The notes: generated by a model not told the origin, from the sequence alone. DNA of 64,000 nucleotides from CAVSWT01 sp963777515 (GCA_963777515.1 CAVZQU010000014.1:1-64000), one strand, 5' to 3'; counted from the first letter of the stretch, positions 1 through 9,133 are shown. Made by a program: numbers and translations.

Positions 1-730
1 TAAGCTTCAACAAAAACTTGCAGTAGAAAAATCAACTTCCAAAATGGGCAGATAAAAAAATTATAGGAGAAATCATCGGGACAGTAATGTTTCTAAATTT
101 TGTCCACCACAGTCCGCCGCCGTCAATTTCTACTGCTTCATAAAGATGCTGCGGAATTCCTTGAAGAGCAGCAAGAAAAACTAACATCCTTCCCCCGCCG
201 ATTGACCATAAACTCATTATCACCATTGATGGCTTTGACCAATTTGGATCAAGCAGCCAAAGCGGGCCTTGAATTCCAAAGAAAGCAAGAAAAGAGTTTA
301 TCAACCCGTATTCGGGATTTAACATCCACAACCATAAAACAGAAAGCACTACTCCTGTTACAATTGAAGGGATGAAATAAATGGTTCTAAATATCTTAAT
401 TCCTTTAGCAGCATTATTAACCAACACTGCAAGCAGTAAAGAGCCAATAATGCTCAGTGGAACTCGAAACACTGTATAAACCAAAGTATTCCAGATTGAA
501 AGCCAGAAGTAATTATCTTCAAAAAGCAGCTGATGATAATTTCTTAAGCCAATAAATTGAGGAATTCTTAGAACATCATATTGACATAGACTATAATAAA
601 ATGAAACTAAAATTGGATATAATCCAAAGACTAAAAAGCCGATTACCCATGGAGAAACAAAAATAAATCCTACAATCGCCTGCGATCTTCTATAAGGATT
701 TTTCCATATTTCTTTAAATACCTTAATCAA
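1..730 (-). CDS. Sugar ABC transporter permease (MalF/UgpA type), partial, frameshifted
   Basis: Inner-membrane permease of a carbohydrate ABC importer. The N-terminal half shows the usual first membrane segment (GFIFVSPWVIGFLVFGLYP) and a periplasmic loop followed by several membrane segments. The reading frame stops at 32 after 232 residues, in the middle of the transmembrane domain; the family is about 290-300 residues. If one T is added to the seven-base homopolymer (plus-strand A-run 54-60), the frame continues off the window edge as FFICPFWKLIFLLQVFVEA, which matches the conserved FQVF(x)EAY stretch of the family. So this is probably an intact gene with a one-base error, cut by the window edge. 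It lies 56 bases downstream of the binding-protein gene and is presumably co-transcribed with it. A second permease would be expected further left. Confidence 0.85.
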
Positions 731-786
731 TTGGTAATATCTCCAAAACTCATTTTGCTCATAACATAATTGTCATATTCAATTGC

Positions 787-2067
787 TTAATCTAACTGAT
801 ATTGAATTGCTTTTTGCGCTTGCATTAAAGCTGCTTTAGGTGTTTGTACATGATGAATAGCCCTATCATGTGCCCCAATAAATTCCCGCCAAAATACATC
901 ATGAGCCATGGGAACTATTGTGGGAGTTTTAGCATAATCAATCATATCAACTAAAGTTTTAATTGCATTATTATTTTTTATCAAAGCTGAATCCTTTGCT
1001 GCATATTGATTTGCCGGAAAGAGAATTTCTTTTTGTGAATTCATTTCTGCTAATTGAACTTTTTTGCTCACAGAAAATTTCATAAAGTCCCACGCAGCCG
1101 CAACATGTTTAGAGCCTTTTGGAATAGCCAGCCACCAGCTGCCAGTTGAAGATACAGTTTGATGGCCTTTAAATGTTGGAATTTCTGAAACACCATAATC
1201 TAATTTTGGATTGTATAATTTTATTTGATCGATAAAGCTGTTATCTAAAACCATCATTGCAACTTTTTCTGATATGAATCCATGCTGATCTGCATATCCG
1301 AAACCGGACATAAATGCTGAAACTTTATCGATTGGGTAATCATTAAAATAATTTACTTCCCACTGAAGACTATTAACTATTTCCGGACTTGTAAGATTAA
1401 CTTTTGTTCCATGATCATATAAAAATTTTGCACCTAATTCCCAGGCTAATAACAGAAATGTCTGAACATTACCGTAGTTAGGAATAAATCCCATTTGTGT
1501 ATATCTATTTTGCTTATCTTTTTTTGTTAGAAGTTTGGCATACTTAACAACATCATCCCATGTTTTAGGCGGTTTGTTTGGATCAAGCCCTGCTTCCCTA
1601 AAAAGTTTTTTATTATAGAAAAATGCATAGGAAGCAGAGTAAAGAGGTATGGCAAAAGTATGATTTCTCCAATTCATTTCTTTCCAAAGCGAAGGGAAGA
1701 AAATTGTTGTATCGAAGGATGTTTTTTTAATTAATTTATCAAGCGGAACTAATGCAAGTCTTGAAGCCCATTTTGCGACTGGTGAAATTAAATTTACAAT
1801 ATCCGGAGGATCACCGCTTAAAATAGAAGTTAAAACTTTTTTCTCATGTTCATTCCATGGGAGCGGTGTACAATCAATAACTACGCTATCCTGAATTGAA
1901 TTATATTCTTTAGCATGATAAGGGATTTCTTCTTTAGTGCCGGTTACATACCAATAGCGGAGATGAATTTTTCCATCATTATTTTGATTTGATTCCGGTA
2001 TAAAAAGCATTGCAACCAGAATCAAAACCAATAGTAAGCCCCCAATTAATTTTATTTTTTCCCTCAT
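787..2067 (-). CDS. Sugar ABC transporter substrate-binding protein (family 1)
   Basis: Extracytoplasmic binding protein that would deliver a sugar or glycoside to the neighbouring permease. A hydrophobic N-terminal segment (GGLLLVLILVAMLFIP) acts as signal peptide or anchor; no lipobox cysteine is visible. The mature part has typical family features such as YNKKLFREAGLDPNKPPKTWDD and a C-terminal WWLAIPKGSKH...AAWDFMKF stretch. I chose the ATG at 2067 (MREKIK), although a TTG at 2088 is also open in frame. The order regulator - binding protein - permease on one strand is typical for a sugar uptake operon. The substrate cannot be read from the sequence. No dedicated ATPase lies nearby; such systems often share an MsmX-like ATPase encoded elsewhere. 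Confidence 0.88.
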   Translation of the reverse strand: MREKIKLIGGLLLVLILVAMLFIPESNQNNDGKIHLRYWYVTGTKEEIPYHAKEYNSIQDSVVIDCTPLPWNEHEKKVLTSILSGDPPDIVNLISPVAKWASRLALVPLDKLIKKTSFDTTIFFPSLWKEMNWRNHTFAIPLYSASYAFFYNKKLFREAGLDPNKPPKTWDDVVKYAKLLTKKDKQNRYTQMGFIPNYGNVQTFLLLAWELGAKFLYDHGTKVNLTSPEIVNSLQWEVNYFNDYPIDKVSAFMSGFGYADQHGFISEKVAMMVLDNSFIDQIKLYNPKLDYGVSEIPTFKGHQTVSSTGSWWLAIPKGSKHVAAAWDFMKFSVSKKVQLAEMNSQKEILFPANQYAAKDSALIKNNNAIKTLVDMIDYAKTPTIVPMAHDVFWREFIGAHDRAIHHVQTPKAALMQAQKAIQYQLD

Positions 2068-2139
2068 TTGATAAATCTCTCTTCTCAATTAGTTTGGGGA
2101 AATTTTTAAATTAAAAATGAACCTATACTCAAATAAGCT

Positions 2140-2877
2140 TTATCTTTTTTCTCTTTGGATCTCTATTGAATAGGTAAATCGCTCAGCGTTGTAAAAGCCA
2201 ATATTATATTCTACCGGACGTCCACCCGGATCTGATACAAATCTTTTACGCTTTAAAATCGGAGCGTTCTTTTTGACACCTAATTTTTTTGCTACTTCTT
2301 CATCAGCAATACGTGCACTTATTTCTTCTTTGGATACCGCTACAATTGTATGATGTTCTTCTTCGAGCATTTTGTATAAAGGTTTGGTAAAATCTTCTTT
2401 GCCTGTTAACCCAACCCTCGGATGAAAATAAGAAATGAAATAGACTATAGGACCATTCTCTAATCCACGTAATCTCTCCATTTTAAGAACTAGTTTATTT
2501 TCAGGAATAGAAAAAAATTTTGCTACAGATGGCCCTGCTTCTACCCAGTCAATATTAACATCATAATTTTTAAAAGGTATTCCTTTTTCATTCATCTCTT
2601 GTGTAAAGCTATGCCATGAATCTAATTTTGTTGTAACAATATTATCCGAAACTTTTGTACCTACACCTTTTTTCCTAATTAGCAATCCTTCATAAACCAA
2701 TCTGTTTGTTGCATGCCTAACAGTATTGCGTGATATGCCTAATCGCTTTGCTAATTCAATTTCATTTGGTAGCAGTTTTCCTTTGCTGTATTCTGGTTGG
2801 TCAATTAATTGACGAAGCATTCTTTCAACTTGAATGTGTAATGGAACAGCACTTTTGTGATTTATTTCTATAACCAT
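2140..2877 (-). CDS. GntR-family transcriptional regulator (HutC/UTRA type)
   Basis: DNA-binding regulator with an N-terminal GntR winged helix (roughly residues 5-75 from the chosen start; key stretch LANRLGIS-like ELAKRLGISRNTVRHA) and a C-terminal UTRA ligand-binding domain that ends KRKRFVSDPGGRPVEYNIGFY. It probably senses a sugar or sugar phosphate and controls the adjacent transport genes and the divergent operon. The frame is open from an ATG at 2964, but family proteins begin just before the KSAVPLHIQVERML helix, so I place the start at 2877. The 87 bases so released include a tandem TATGTCCA motif that could be its own operator. Confidence 0.85.
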   Translation of the reverse strand: MVIEINHKSAVPLHIQVERMLRQLIDQPEYSKGKLLPNEIELAKRLGISRNTVRHATNRLVYEGLLIRKKGVGTKVSDNIVTTKLDSWHSFTQEMNEKGIPFKNYDVNIDWVEAGPSVAKFFSIPENKLVLKMERLRGLENGPIVYFISYFHPRVGLTGKEDFTKPLYKMLEEEHHTIVAVSKEEISARIADEEVAKKLGVKKNAPILKRKRFVSDPGGRPVEYNIGFYNAERFTYSIEIQREKR

Positions 2878-2927
2878 TTTGGAAGGAAAATTTTTATTGC
2901 ATTTAATTTTTTTTATGGTGAAATTAA

Positions 2928-2950
2928 GTATGTCCATATGTCCATACATA
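2928..2950. promoter_or_regulatory. Putative operator: tandem TATGTCCA units with inverted ends
   Basis: Two TATGTCCA units lie end to end (2930-2945), and the block is bounded by GTATG and CATAC, which are inverted copies of each other. It sits in the gap between the GntR gene (if it starts at 2877) and the divergent SDR operon. A small symmetric repeat there fits an autoregulatory operator. This is inference from position and symmetry only. Confidence 0.35.
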
Positions 2951-3077
2951 TTCACAACACTCAACTTAAAAATTGAAATCTAGATTGTCAAGCAATTATT
3001 TTAAATTTTTATTTTAACAGAATTAAAATTTATTATTCGTAATATATTTCTATAGCGAAAAGATTTTGGAGGATTTA

Positions 3078-3878
3078 ATGCCGGAAAAATTAGAATTTCA
3101 TAACAAAGTTGCTATTCTTACTGGGGGAGCAATGGGTATTGGAGAAGCAGTTGTAAGATTATTATCCGAAAGAGGAGCTAAGATTGCCATACTTGATATC
3201 GCTGAAAAGGAAGCTCAAAAATTAATTTCTGAAATAACTTCAAACGGACAGGAATCTGTTTTTATTAGAACAGATGTTTCAAAATTTAGCGAAGTAAAAG
3301 TTGCAATTGAAAAGATTTTCCAACACTATAAAAGAATTGATATTGTATCTAATAATGCCGGTATCCAGCGTTATGGGACTGTCGAAAGTACAGAGGAAAA
3401 CGATTGGGATAATGTAATGGATATAAATCTGAAAAGTGTTTACAACGTTTGCCGCAGTGCAATTCCTTATCTCAAAAAGACCAAAGGTTCGATTGTTAAT
3501 ATGACATCCGTTCAGGCATTTGCAACTCAAAGAAACGTTGCTGCTTATACTACATCAAAGCATGCTTTAATTGGATTAACAAGAAGTATGGCTTTGGATT
3601 TTGCAAGAGATGGAATTAGAGTTAATTGTGTTGCCCCGGGAACTGTTGATACCCCTTTACTAAAATGGGCAGCTTCATTGGATGCAGAACCGGAATCTGT
3701 TTATGAAGCATGCAGACAAATGCATCCGCTTGGAAGAATTGCAAAACCTATTGAAGTCGCAGAAGTTGTTGCATTTTTAGCATCAGAGAAAGCTTCATTT
3801 GTAACCGGTGCGGTTTATTCGGTTGATGGAGGATTGCTGCTGCCAATCGGCGGCGAACCGAAAATTGAAGAGAATTAA
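3078..3878 (+). CDS. SDR-family NAD(P)-dependent oxidoreductase
   Basis: Classical short-chain dehydrogenase/reductase. It shows the cofactor glycine motif TGGAMGIG, the NNAG motif (SNNAGIQR), the active-site Tyr-x-x-x-Lys (YTTSK) with an upstream Ser (MTSVQ), and the C-terminal VTGAVYSVDGG. Length of 266 residues is normal. The frame opens at a TTG at 3066, but GGAGG at 3068-3072 sits six bases before the ATG at 3078, so 3078 is the start. It is the first gene of a three-gene operon with the MBL-fold hydrolase and the epimerase-like protein, divergent from the sugar transporter. It probably oxidises the imported sugar or a lactone-forming intermediate; the substrate is unknown. Confidence 0.9.
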   Translation: MPEKLEFHNKVAILTGGAMGIGEAVVRLLSERGAKIAILDIAEKEAQKLISEITSNGQESVFIRTDVSKFSEVKVAIEKIFQHYKRIDIVSNNAGIQRYGTVESTEENDWDNVMDINLKSVYNVCRSAIPYLKKTKGSIVNMTSVQAFATQRNVAAYTTSKHALIGLTRSMALDFARDGIRVNCVAPGTVDTPLLKWAASLDAEPESVYEACRQMHPLGRIAKPIEVAEVVAFLASEKASFVTGAVYSVDGGLLLPIGGEPKIEEN

Positions 3879-3901
3879 AAATTTTTCGGAAGGATAACAA
3901 A

Positions 3902-4795
3902 ATGAAACTAAATAATTTCATTCATTACACAAACATTGATTTGATGCCAGGCGTACCATTATATGTTTATGCAATCAAAGGGGAGCATTACAGTATTTTG
4001 ATAGATACTGGGATTAATCAGATGAGAAAACAAATTATAAGTTTATGTGATGATGTAAATGAAATTAAAAATATTTTAATCACACATGCTCATGCAGATC
4101 ATATTGGATGCAATAAAGCAGTTAAAGAACATACCAATGCTGAGTTTTGTGCAGCCGGTGCTATTGATTGGATAGAAGACCTTGATATACACTATAAAGA
4201 ATTTTGCATTCCATCGGAAGATTTACCGGATTCTCCAGAACAGCATGCTGAAATTATGGGATTAATGGACGGTGCTGTTCATGTTGATGTTCTCTTGAAA
4301 GAAGAAACTACTTTCAGATTAGGAAAAAATATTGAGTTAAAAACTTTAGCTTTTCCAGGACACAAACTTGAAGAAGTCGGATTTTTAGAAGTTAATTCAG
4401 GAACTCTTTTTATGGGAGATGTTCTTCTTGCTTTAGCTGCGCCTTTCTTTCATGGATTTCAAACTGCAAAGGGTTTTCGAAATACTTTAAATAGAATTAC
4501 AAGAATGATAGGAATGGGAGAAGTAAAAAAAATCCTTCCTGCACACCATTCGCCATTAGAAAAAAATGATGCTTTAATTATTATCAAAAAAACTTTTGAA
4601 TTTTTAGACGATGTTGAATCAGCCACAATTAGCGAAGCAAAAGGAGTTTCATTTTCAGAATTATGGAGAAACGTTTGTAAAAGATTAAGTAAGCAGCTAG
4701 AATTTAGAGGTTATGCAATGCTTCAAGTGCAAGTTGATGAATTAATTTCAGAAGGAAAGCTTTACAAAAGTGATAATAGAATTTTTAAAAGATGA
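3902..4795 (+). CDS. MBL-fold metallo-hydrolase
   Basis: Metallo-beta-lactamase-fold hydrolase of 297 residues. The zinc-binding THAHADHIG motif (HxHxDH) is intact, followed by later metal ligands (FPGHK, MGDVL, PAHHSP). Members hydrolyse esters, lactones, thioesters or phosphodiesters, so in this setting a sugar-lactone or similar hydrolase is a reasonable guess but not shown. The C-terminal third (after about residue 220) resembles a winged-helix tail seen in several such hydrolases. The gene starts 23 bases after the SDR gene, with GGA-rich sequence before the ATG, and overlaps the next gene by four bases (ATGA), so the three are translationally coupled. Confidence 0.85.
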   Translation: MKLNNFIHYTNIDLMPGVPLYVYAIKGEHYSILIDTGINQMRKQIISLCDDVNEIKNILITHAHADHIGCNKAVKEHTNAEFCAAGAIDWIEDLDIHYKEFCIPSEDLPDSPEQHAEIMGLMDGAVHVDVLLKEETTFRLGKNIELKTLAFPGHKLEEVGFLEVNSGTLFMGDVLLALAAPFFHGFQTAKGFRNTLNRITRMIGMGEVKKILPAHHSPLEKNDALIIIKKTFEFLDDVESATISEAKGVSFSELWRNVCKRLSKQLEFRGYAMLQVQVDELISEGKLYKSDNRIFKR

Positions 4796-5871
4796 AAATT
4801 TTTAAGCTAAAAAATAATAAAGTATCCTTGGGAATTACTGAGCAAGGCGGCCACTTATCAGATGTCACTTTTATATTAAACTCAAATATTATCAAACCAA
4901 TGCATACTGCCCCATGGGAAAATGAAAATCTAGATGATTCAATTCCTCCGGTTTTAAAAATTCTACGAGGCGATTTTTTTTGTGCACCTTTTGGAGACAG
5001 CAATTTATTACAGGACGAGTCAAGGCCTCATGGTGCAAGTGCAAATGATTTTTGGGATGTAATAAATTTTAATGATTCCAGTATTGAATTATCATTAAAT
5101 AAAAAAATTGTAGGGGCAGAACTTCGCAAAAAAGTTTTTTTGAAAGATGATCATTCAGTAGTTTATCAACAACATGAATTTATAGGAGGAGAAGGGAAAA
5201 TTCCAATTGGCCATCATTCGATGTTAAAAGCAGATAAAAAATTACATCTAAGTTTTTCAAATTATGTTTGGGCTGGAACTCCAAATAAAGAAATTGAAGT
5301 TGAACCAAATGGAAAATCTTTATTAAAATATCCGCAGAAATTTAATAACTTAAAAGAAGTTAAATTATTTGATAATTCAATTTCAGACTTAACTATTTAT
5401 CCAACTTTTGAAAATCATGAAGATTTATTGATGTTGGTTTCAGATAATTCACTTCCCTATTCATGGACTGCAGCATCATGCCCTGAATCAGGCTGGTTAT
5501 GGTTTACACTGAAGAATCCCAAAATATTAAGCAGTACAATTTTATGGATGAGCAACGGCGGAAGAAATTATCTTCCTTTTTCCGGACGTCATAAAAATGT
5601 AATTGGAATTGAAGAAGTAACAAGTTATTTCCATTTGGGGCATAAAGCATCGATTACTCCTAATGAATTGAATAAATTGGGCTACAAAACTTTTATCGAA
5701 TTGAATCCTAAGGAAAAATTCATTGTTCCTTATATTTTCGGACTGACAGAAATTCCGAATAATTTTAAAGTAGTAAAGAACATAGAATCAGTAAAAGACG
5801 GTATAAATATTATTGATGAAAATAATGTTTCAATATTTGTGAAAGTTGATTTGTGTTTTTTGAATATTTAA
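4792..5871 (+). CDS. Aldose-1-epimerase-like protein, function unknown
   Basis: A 359-residue cytoplasmic protein without signal peptide. The N-terminal pattern (NNKVSLGITEQGGHLSDVTF), the repeated beta-strand character and the later ESGWLWFTLKNP and GGRNYLPFSGRHKNVIGIEE stretches resemble the galactose-mutarotase fold, but I do not recognise a named family. The start overlaps the MBL-fold gene by four bases, so it belongs to the SDR-MBL operon and probably acts on the same sugar. Confidence is high that it is a real gene and moderate for the fold. Confidence 0.7.
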   Translation: MKIFKLKNNKVSLGITEQGGHLSDVTFILNSNIIKPMHTAPWENENLDDSIPPVLKILRGDFFCAPFGDSNLLQDESRPHGASANDFWDVINFNDSSIELSLNKKIVGAELRKKVFLKDDHSVVYQQHEFIGGEGKIPIGHHSMLKADKKLHLSFSNYVWAGTPNKEIEVEPNGKSLLKYPQKFNNLKEVKLFDNSISDLTIYPTFENHEDLLMLVSDNSLPYSWTAASCPESGWLWFTLKNPKILSSTILWMSNGGRNYLPFSGRHKNVIGIEEVTSYFHLGHKASITPNELNKLGYKTFIELNPKEKFIVPYIFGLTEIPNNFKVVKNIESVKDGINIIDENNVSIFVKVDLCFLNI

Positions 5872-5875
5872 AATT

Positions 5876-5910
5876 AAAAACCCCAAAGATTCAGGTTCGA
5901 AACTTTGGGG
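5876..5910 (-). terminator. Rho-independent terminator after tRNA-Asn
   Basis: CCCCAAAG (5881-5888) pairs with CTTTGGGG (5903-5910), an eight-base-pair stem with a 14-base loop. On the minus strand it is followed by TTTTT and an AT-rich tract, directly after the tRNA 3' end. On the plus strand there is no T-run, so it serves the tRNA. Confidence 0.75.
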
Positions 5911-5914
5911 TGGT

Positions 5915-5989
5915 TGGCTCCGCGAGCAGGACTCGAACCTGCAACCCTTCGGTTAACAGCCGAATGCTCCACCATTGAGCTATCGCGGA
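5915..5989 (-). tRNA. tRNA-Asn (GTT)
   Basis: Read on the minus strand, the cloverleaf starts TCCGCGA and its acceptor partner TCGCGGA closes the stem. The D-arm region has GCTCAATGG, the anticodon stem-loop CGGCTGTTAACCG carries the GTT anticodon, and the T-arm is GGTTCGAGTCC. Discriminator base G is followed by an encoded CCA (5917-5915). A terminator follows at once. Confidence 0.95.
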
Positions 5990-6092
5990 ATGTTTTCGAA
6001 AAAACGAATCCTAACTTAACTACAAACACCTTTTTTGTCAAGCAATTATACGCTTATATCTTTCAAAATTTTCAATTATTAACTTAGAATTA

Positions 6093-6120
6093 CAAAAAAA
6101 ATGCCCGAAAATTCGGGCAT
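6093..6120 (-). terminator. Terminator of the bamD-ccm gene chain
   Basis: ATGCCCGAA and TTCGGGCAT (6101-6120) form a near-perfect hairpin. On the minus strand an eight-T run follows (plus-strand A-run 6094-6101). It lies about 25 bases beyond the ccmF stop and is the only strong terminator seen after this long gene chain. Confidence 0.8.
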
Positions 6121-6145
6121 ATAATAATTAAAAATCTAATTTAAA

Positions 6146-8539
6146 TTATTTCACTAAAGATTCTTTTAATCGTCTAGCAACTGAAACAAAAAATCCTACA
6201 ACCATTATTAAAATCCCCACCCAAACAAAATTGATAAATGGTTTGATACTAGCTTCTACAGTCAAAACTTCTTTTGGAGCTTCTGTTTTTGTAGCGGAAT
6301 TCGTTTTTGTTACAATAATATCTGCGGTTTCATCTGACGGATTAATTTTTTTCAATTCAATTTTCAAATTTAAATCATCGACAGTTACCGGAATGTATTC
6401 AAACTGTCCATTTTCTCTTTTAATTAATGGTTCAGCACTATATGTTTTTCCATTTTTCGTTATTACCAGATTTGTTCCCATCTTAATATTACCGCCACTC
6501 TGCATTGCAGCAATATCCGGTTTCACAAATTCTTTATAGACAATTTTTAACCCATTAACTTCTTTTTCCTGTCCAAGTGTTAATGATACATCTTGTCCCT
6601 GGTCTTCATTTCCATTTTCTTCGTACCCAAGAGGAGATAAATAAAAATCTTTTGTTGGCAATGTTAAAATAGCGGGTTCACGCATCAATCCATTGTTAAA
6701 ATCACTTATATACATTATAGGGGAAATTATATAAGTTTTATTTCCCATTGTCATATTAACATTAAAAGCATACTTAGTTCCATTTTCAATTGGCTGATAG
6801 CCTGTAAAAACCATTTTATAACCAAATGCTTCCGTAGGCTGATTTTTTACTAAATCAATATTTACTTCTTTGCTGTAGGCAGAAGAGCCAATAACGCCAA
6901 GAATAAAAAGTGCTATACCTATATGAGCAACATAAGCCCCGAGCATTTTCATGTTGCCTTTAACTATTTTTACAGCAATTTCAATGTTAACTACTAAGGC
7001 AAACGCAGAAGAAAAAGTTAAAATGATCATCATTAGATCTGATATTTTTCCAAAAATGACAACCAGAACAGTGAATAAAAATGCTATTACAATAGAAGGA
7101 ACTGATTTCTTAAAAAGTTCCTGGCCTTTAGTATCTGTCCATTTTAAAAGAAGGCTTAAACCGTTTAACAAACCAATTATTATAGCAATCGGAATGTGCA
7201 TTTCATTATAAAAGAATTTATCAACCGAATGTCCAAAAATTGGTGCTGAAGTTCCAACTAAAACTATCACTGCCGAGGCGCTTAAAACAATAGCTGCAGT
7301 GAATAAAGCAAAATCCCGTGAAAGCAAACCTTCTTCAACAGCTTGATGCTCAGTTAAATATTTCCATCTATAAGCAATGGCGCCAAATCCAACTAAAATG
7401 AATGTTCCAATAAAAATAACTAGGAATAAATAAACCAGCATTCCAGGATCAACAAAAGAATGTACCGAAGCATCACCGAGTATTCCACTTCGAGTTAGAA
7501 ATGTACTATACAAAACAAGCACATAAGTCATTATTGAAAGAATCAGATTGGTCTTGGCAAATTTTCCTATTCCCCCACTCTTTGCCTGACTCTTTCTCTG
7601 AACTAATAAAGTGTGAATAGACGCAACTCCAACTAACCATGGAATCAAGCTTGAATTTTCAACGGGATCCCATGCCCAATAACCGCCCCAGCCAAGCATT
7701 TCATATGCCCAATAACCACCAAGCATAATTCCTAATCCTAAAATACCGGCACCAGCGAGAACCCATGGGAAAGATTGTTTTACCCAATCACGGTAATCAT
7801 TTTTCATTAAAGCAGCCATAGCAAATGAAAACGGAACAGTTGCCATTGAAAATCCGGTAAATAAAATCGGCGGGTGAATCTGCATCCAGAAATTTGTTAA
7901 TTGAGGATTTAATCCTTTGCCGTCAATGATAAATTGCTTAACAGAAATTCCCGACGCAGTAAGAATATTATATAAATCTGAATTCATCTTTATAAAGTTC
8001 TGTCCACTGGATCCGTCGCTAAATAAAAATCCTTGCAGCCATGATTGCCCCATATATGCCGGATTTATATTTTTAGCAGCAACGAATACAGGTTCAGCCC
8101 AAATGCTTATAAAAGGACTTTTGAATAAAGGAGACACCATTATTAACAAGAAAGTTGTAGCTAAGGTGAAAACTACCATCACTCTCTGTTCAAGATCGCC
8201 TCGTTTAGAAGAATAAGATTGAAGTATCAGACCAACTATTGAAGTAAGAAACAGCCACAGCATGAAACTACCTTCTTGTCCAGCCCAAAAGGTGGCCGCC
8301 AAAATTCCTTTCGGCAGGTCATTGCTGCTGTAGTCGTAAACGTACTTTAGACCATAATTATGAGTTAGAATATTGTAGAGAAGAATTGTGGCTGCAGAAA
8401 ATACCAGGATAGCCATTGAATGATAAGCAATTCTTCCAAAATTGATAGCGTTTTTATAACCCCTAAAAGAAAAATAATACATTATCATCGCAACCATACT
8501 TGCGACTAATGCCAATGTAAGGACTATACTTCCAATCAT
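6146..8539 (-). CDS. ccmF: Cytochrome c maturation heme lyase CcmF
   Basis: Large polytopic inner-membrane protein (797 residues) that transfers heme from holo-CcmE to apocytochrome c in System I. The tryptophan-rich WWD signature is present (GWGGYWAWDPVENSSLIPWL, residues about 280-300), as is the preceding HPPILFTGF histidine block. The C-terminal periplasmic domain (after about residue 560) is followed by a final membrane helix. Length is slightly longer than the E. coli protein. It is the last gene of the ccmABCDEF order and is followed by a terminator. No ccmG or ccmH is adjacent. Confidence 0.95.
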   Translation of the reverse strand: MIGSIVLTLALVASMVAMIMYYFSFRGYKNAINFGRIAYHSMAILVFSAATILLYNILTHNYGLKYVYDYSSNDLPKGILAATFWAGQEGSFMLWLFLTSIVGLILQSYSSKRGDLEQRVMVVFTLATTFLLIMVSPLFKSPFISIWAEPVFVAAKNINPAYMGQSWLQGFLFSDGSSGQNFIKMNSDLYNILTASGISVKQFIIDGKGLNPQLTNFWMQIHPPILFTGFSMATVPFSFAMAALMKNDYRDWVKQSFPWVLAGAGILGLGIMLGGYWAYEMLGWGGYWAWDPVENSSLIPWLVGVASIHTLLVQRKSQAKSGGIGKFAKTNLILSIMTYVLVLYSTFLTRSGILGDASVHSFVDPGMLVYLFLVIFIGTFILVGFGAIAYRWKYLTEHQAVEEGLLSRDFALFTAAIVLSASAVIVLVGTSAPIFGHSVDKFFYNEMHIPIAIIIGLLNGLSLLLKWTDTKGQELFKKSVPSIVIAFLFTVLVVIFGKISDLMMIILTFSSAFALVVNIEIAVKIVKGNMKMLGAYVAHIGIALFILGVIGSSAYSKEVNIDLVKNQPTEAFGYKMVFTGYQPIENGTKYAFNVNMTMGNKTYIISPIMYISDFNNGLMREPAILTLPTKDFYLSPLGYEENGNEDQGQDVSLTLGQEKEVNGLKIVYKEFVKPDIAAMQSGGNIKMGTNLVITKNGKTYSAEPLIKRENGQFEYIPVTVDDLNLKIELKKINPSDETADIIVTKTNSATKTEAPKEVLTVEASIKPFINFVWVGILIMVVGFFVSVARRLKESLVK

Positions 8540-8595
8540 AGTTTCCTCTCACTACAAAGCTTTGCTTTGCGATTAAGTTATAATTTATCTCTTCG

Positions 8596-8985
8596 TTATA
8601 AGCTAGAAGCAGCGGTTTTTTGATCTTGATATTTGCTCGGACACTTAGTTAAAATATCTTTTGCATGGAAATAACCATTTTGATATTTACCAGTTACAAC
8701 AACACTCTTAGCTGTTTCAAAATTATTTGGTATTGAGCCATCGTAAACTACTTTCATTTCGTTTCCTTTTGTATCAACCATATAAAACGAAAAAGTACGA
8801 TTCTTCTTATCATAATCATAATTTTTTTCTTTCACCCAGCTGCCTGTTGCTTTTACAGTTTTATCTTTCTGCATAACATTAGCGAAATCATTTTCATATT
8901 TTATGTTGCTCTGAGTAAAAAGATAAACCATCAATACCAAAAATACTGTTACTATAATCCCACCGAAAATATATTTATTTTTCAT
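8596..8985 (-). CDS. ccmE: Heme chaperone CcmE, CXXXY type
   Basis: Membrane-anchored periplasmic heme chaperone of 129 residues with one N-terminal helix (IFGGIIVTVFLVLMVYLF) and an OB-fold domain. The usual heme-attachment motif is HXXXY; here the matching site reads CPSKY after FHAKDILTK, so the heme-binding histidine is replaced by cysteine. This is the CXXXY variant described from archaea and some bacteria such as Desulfovibrio, usually found where CcmH is absent, and indeed none is seen in this cluster. The start overlaps the end of ccmD by 11 bases. Confidence 0.93.
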   Translation of the reverse strand: MKNKYIFGGIIVTVFLVLMVYLFTQSNIKYENDFANVMQKDKTVKATGSWVKEKNYDYDKKNRTFSFYMVDTKGNEMKVVYDGSIPNNFETAKSVVVTGKYQNGYFHAKDILTKCPSKYQDQKTAASSL

Positions 8986-9133
8986 TTTTATCTCCGTTTA
9001 TTTCTTTTTCAACATTCTTAATTCTCTTGTCTAAACTGTATAGGTAGAAGAAAACTCCTCCCCAGACAATTAGGACTATAATCATTACAATAAAGATTGA
9101 ATTTTTTTCAAGGAACTGATAAAGACCTTCCAA
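8975..9133 (-). CDS. ccmD: CcmD-like small membrane protein, TTG start
   Basis: A 52-residue frame between ccmC and ccmE. It has one membrane helix (about residues 13-30, IFIVMIIVLIVWGGVFF) followed by YLYSLDKRIKNVEKEI, the characteristic CcmD tail of a short YLxxLxxR motif and charged helix. The only in-frame upstream start is a TTG one base after the ccmC stop, with GAGGA five bases before it. CcmD releases holo-CcmE from the CcmABC complex, which fits the position. Small size and the TTG start make it easy to miss. Confidence 0.85.
   Translation of the reverse strand: MEGLYQFLEKNSIFIVMIIVLIVWGGVFFYLYSLDKRIKNVEKEINGDKNEK

Noticed and set aside
100..375. Plus-strand frame of 91 codons
   Set aside because: It is the complement of the permease gene, whose minus-strand product is a clear family member.
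5905..6087. Short plus-strand frame
   Set aside because: It runs over the tRNA-Asn gene; the peptide LAPRAGLEPATLRLTAECSTIE is a well-known artefact of translated tRNA sequence.
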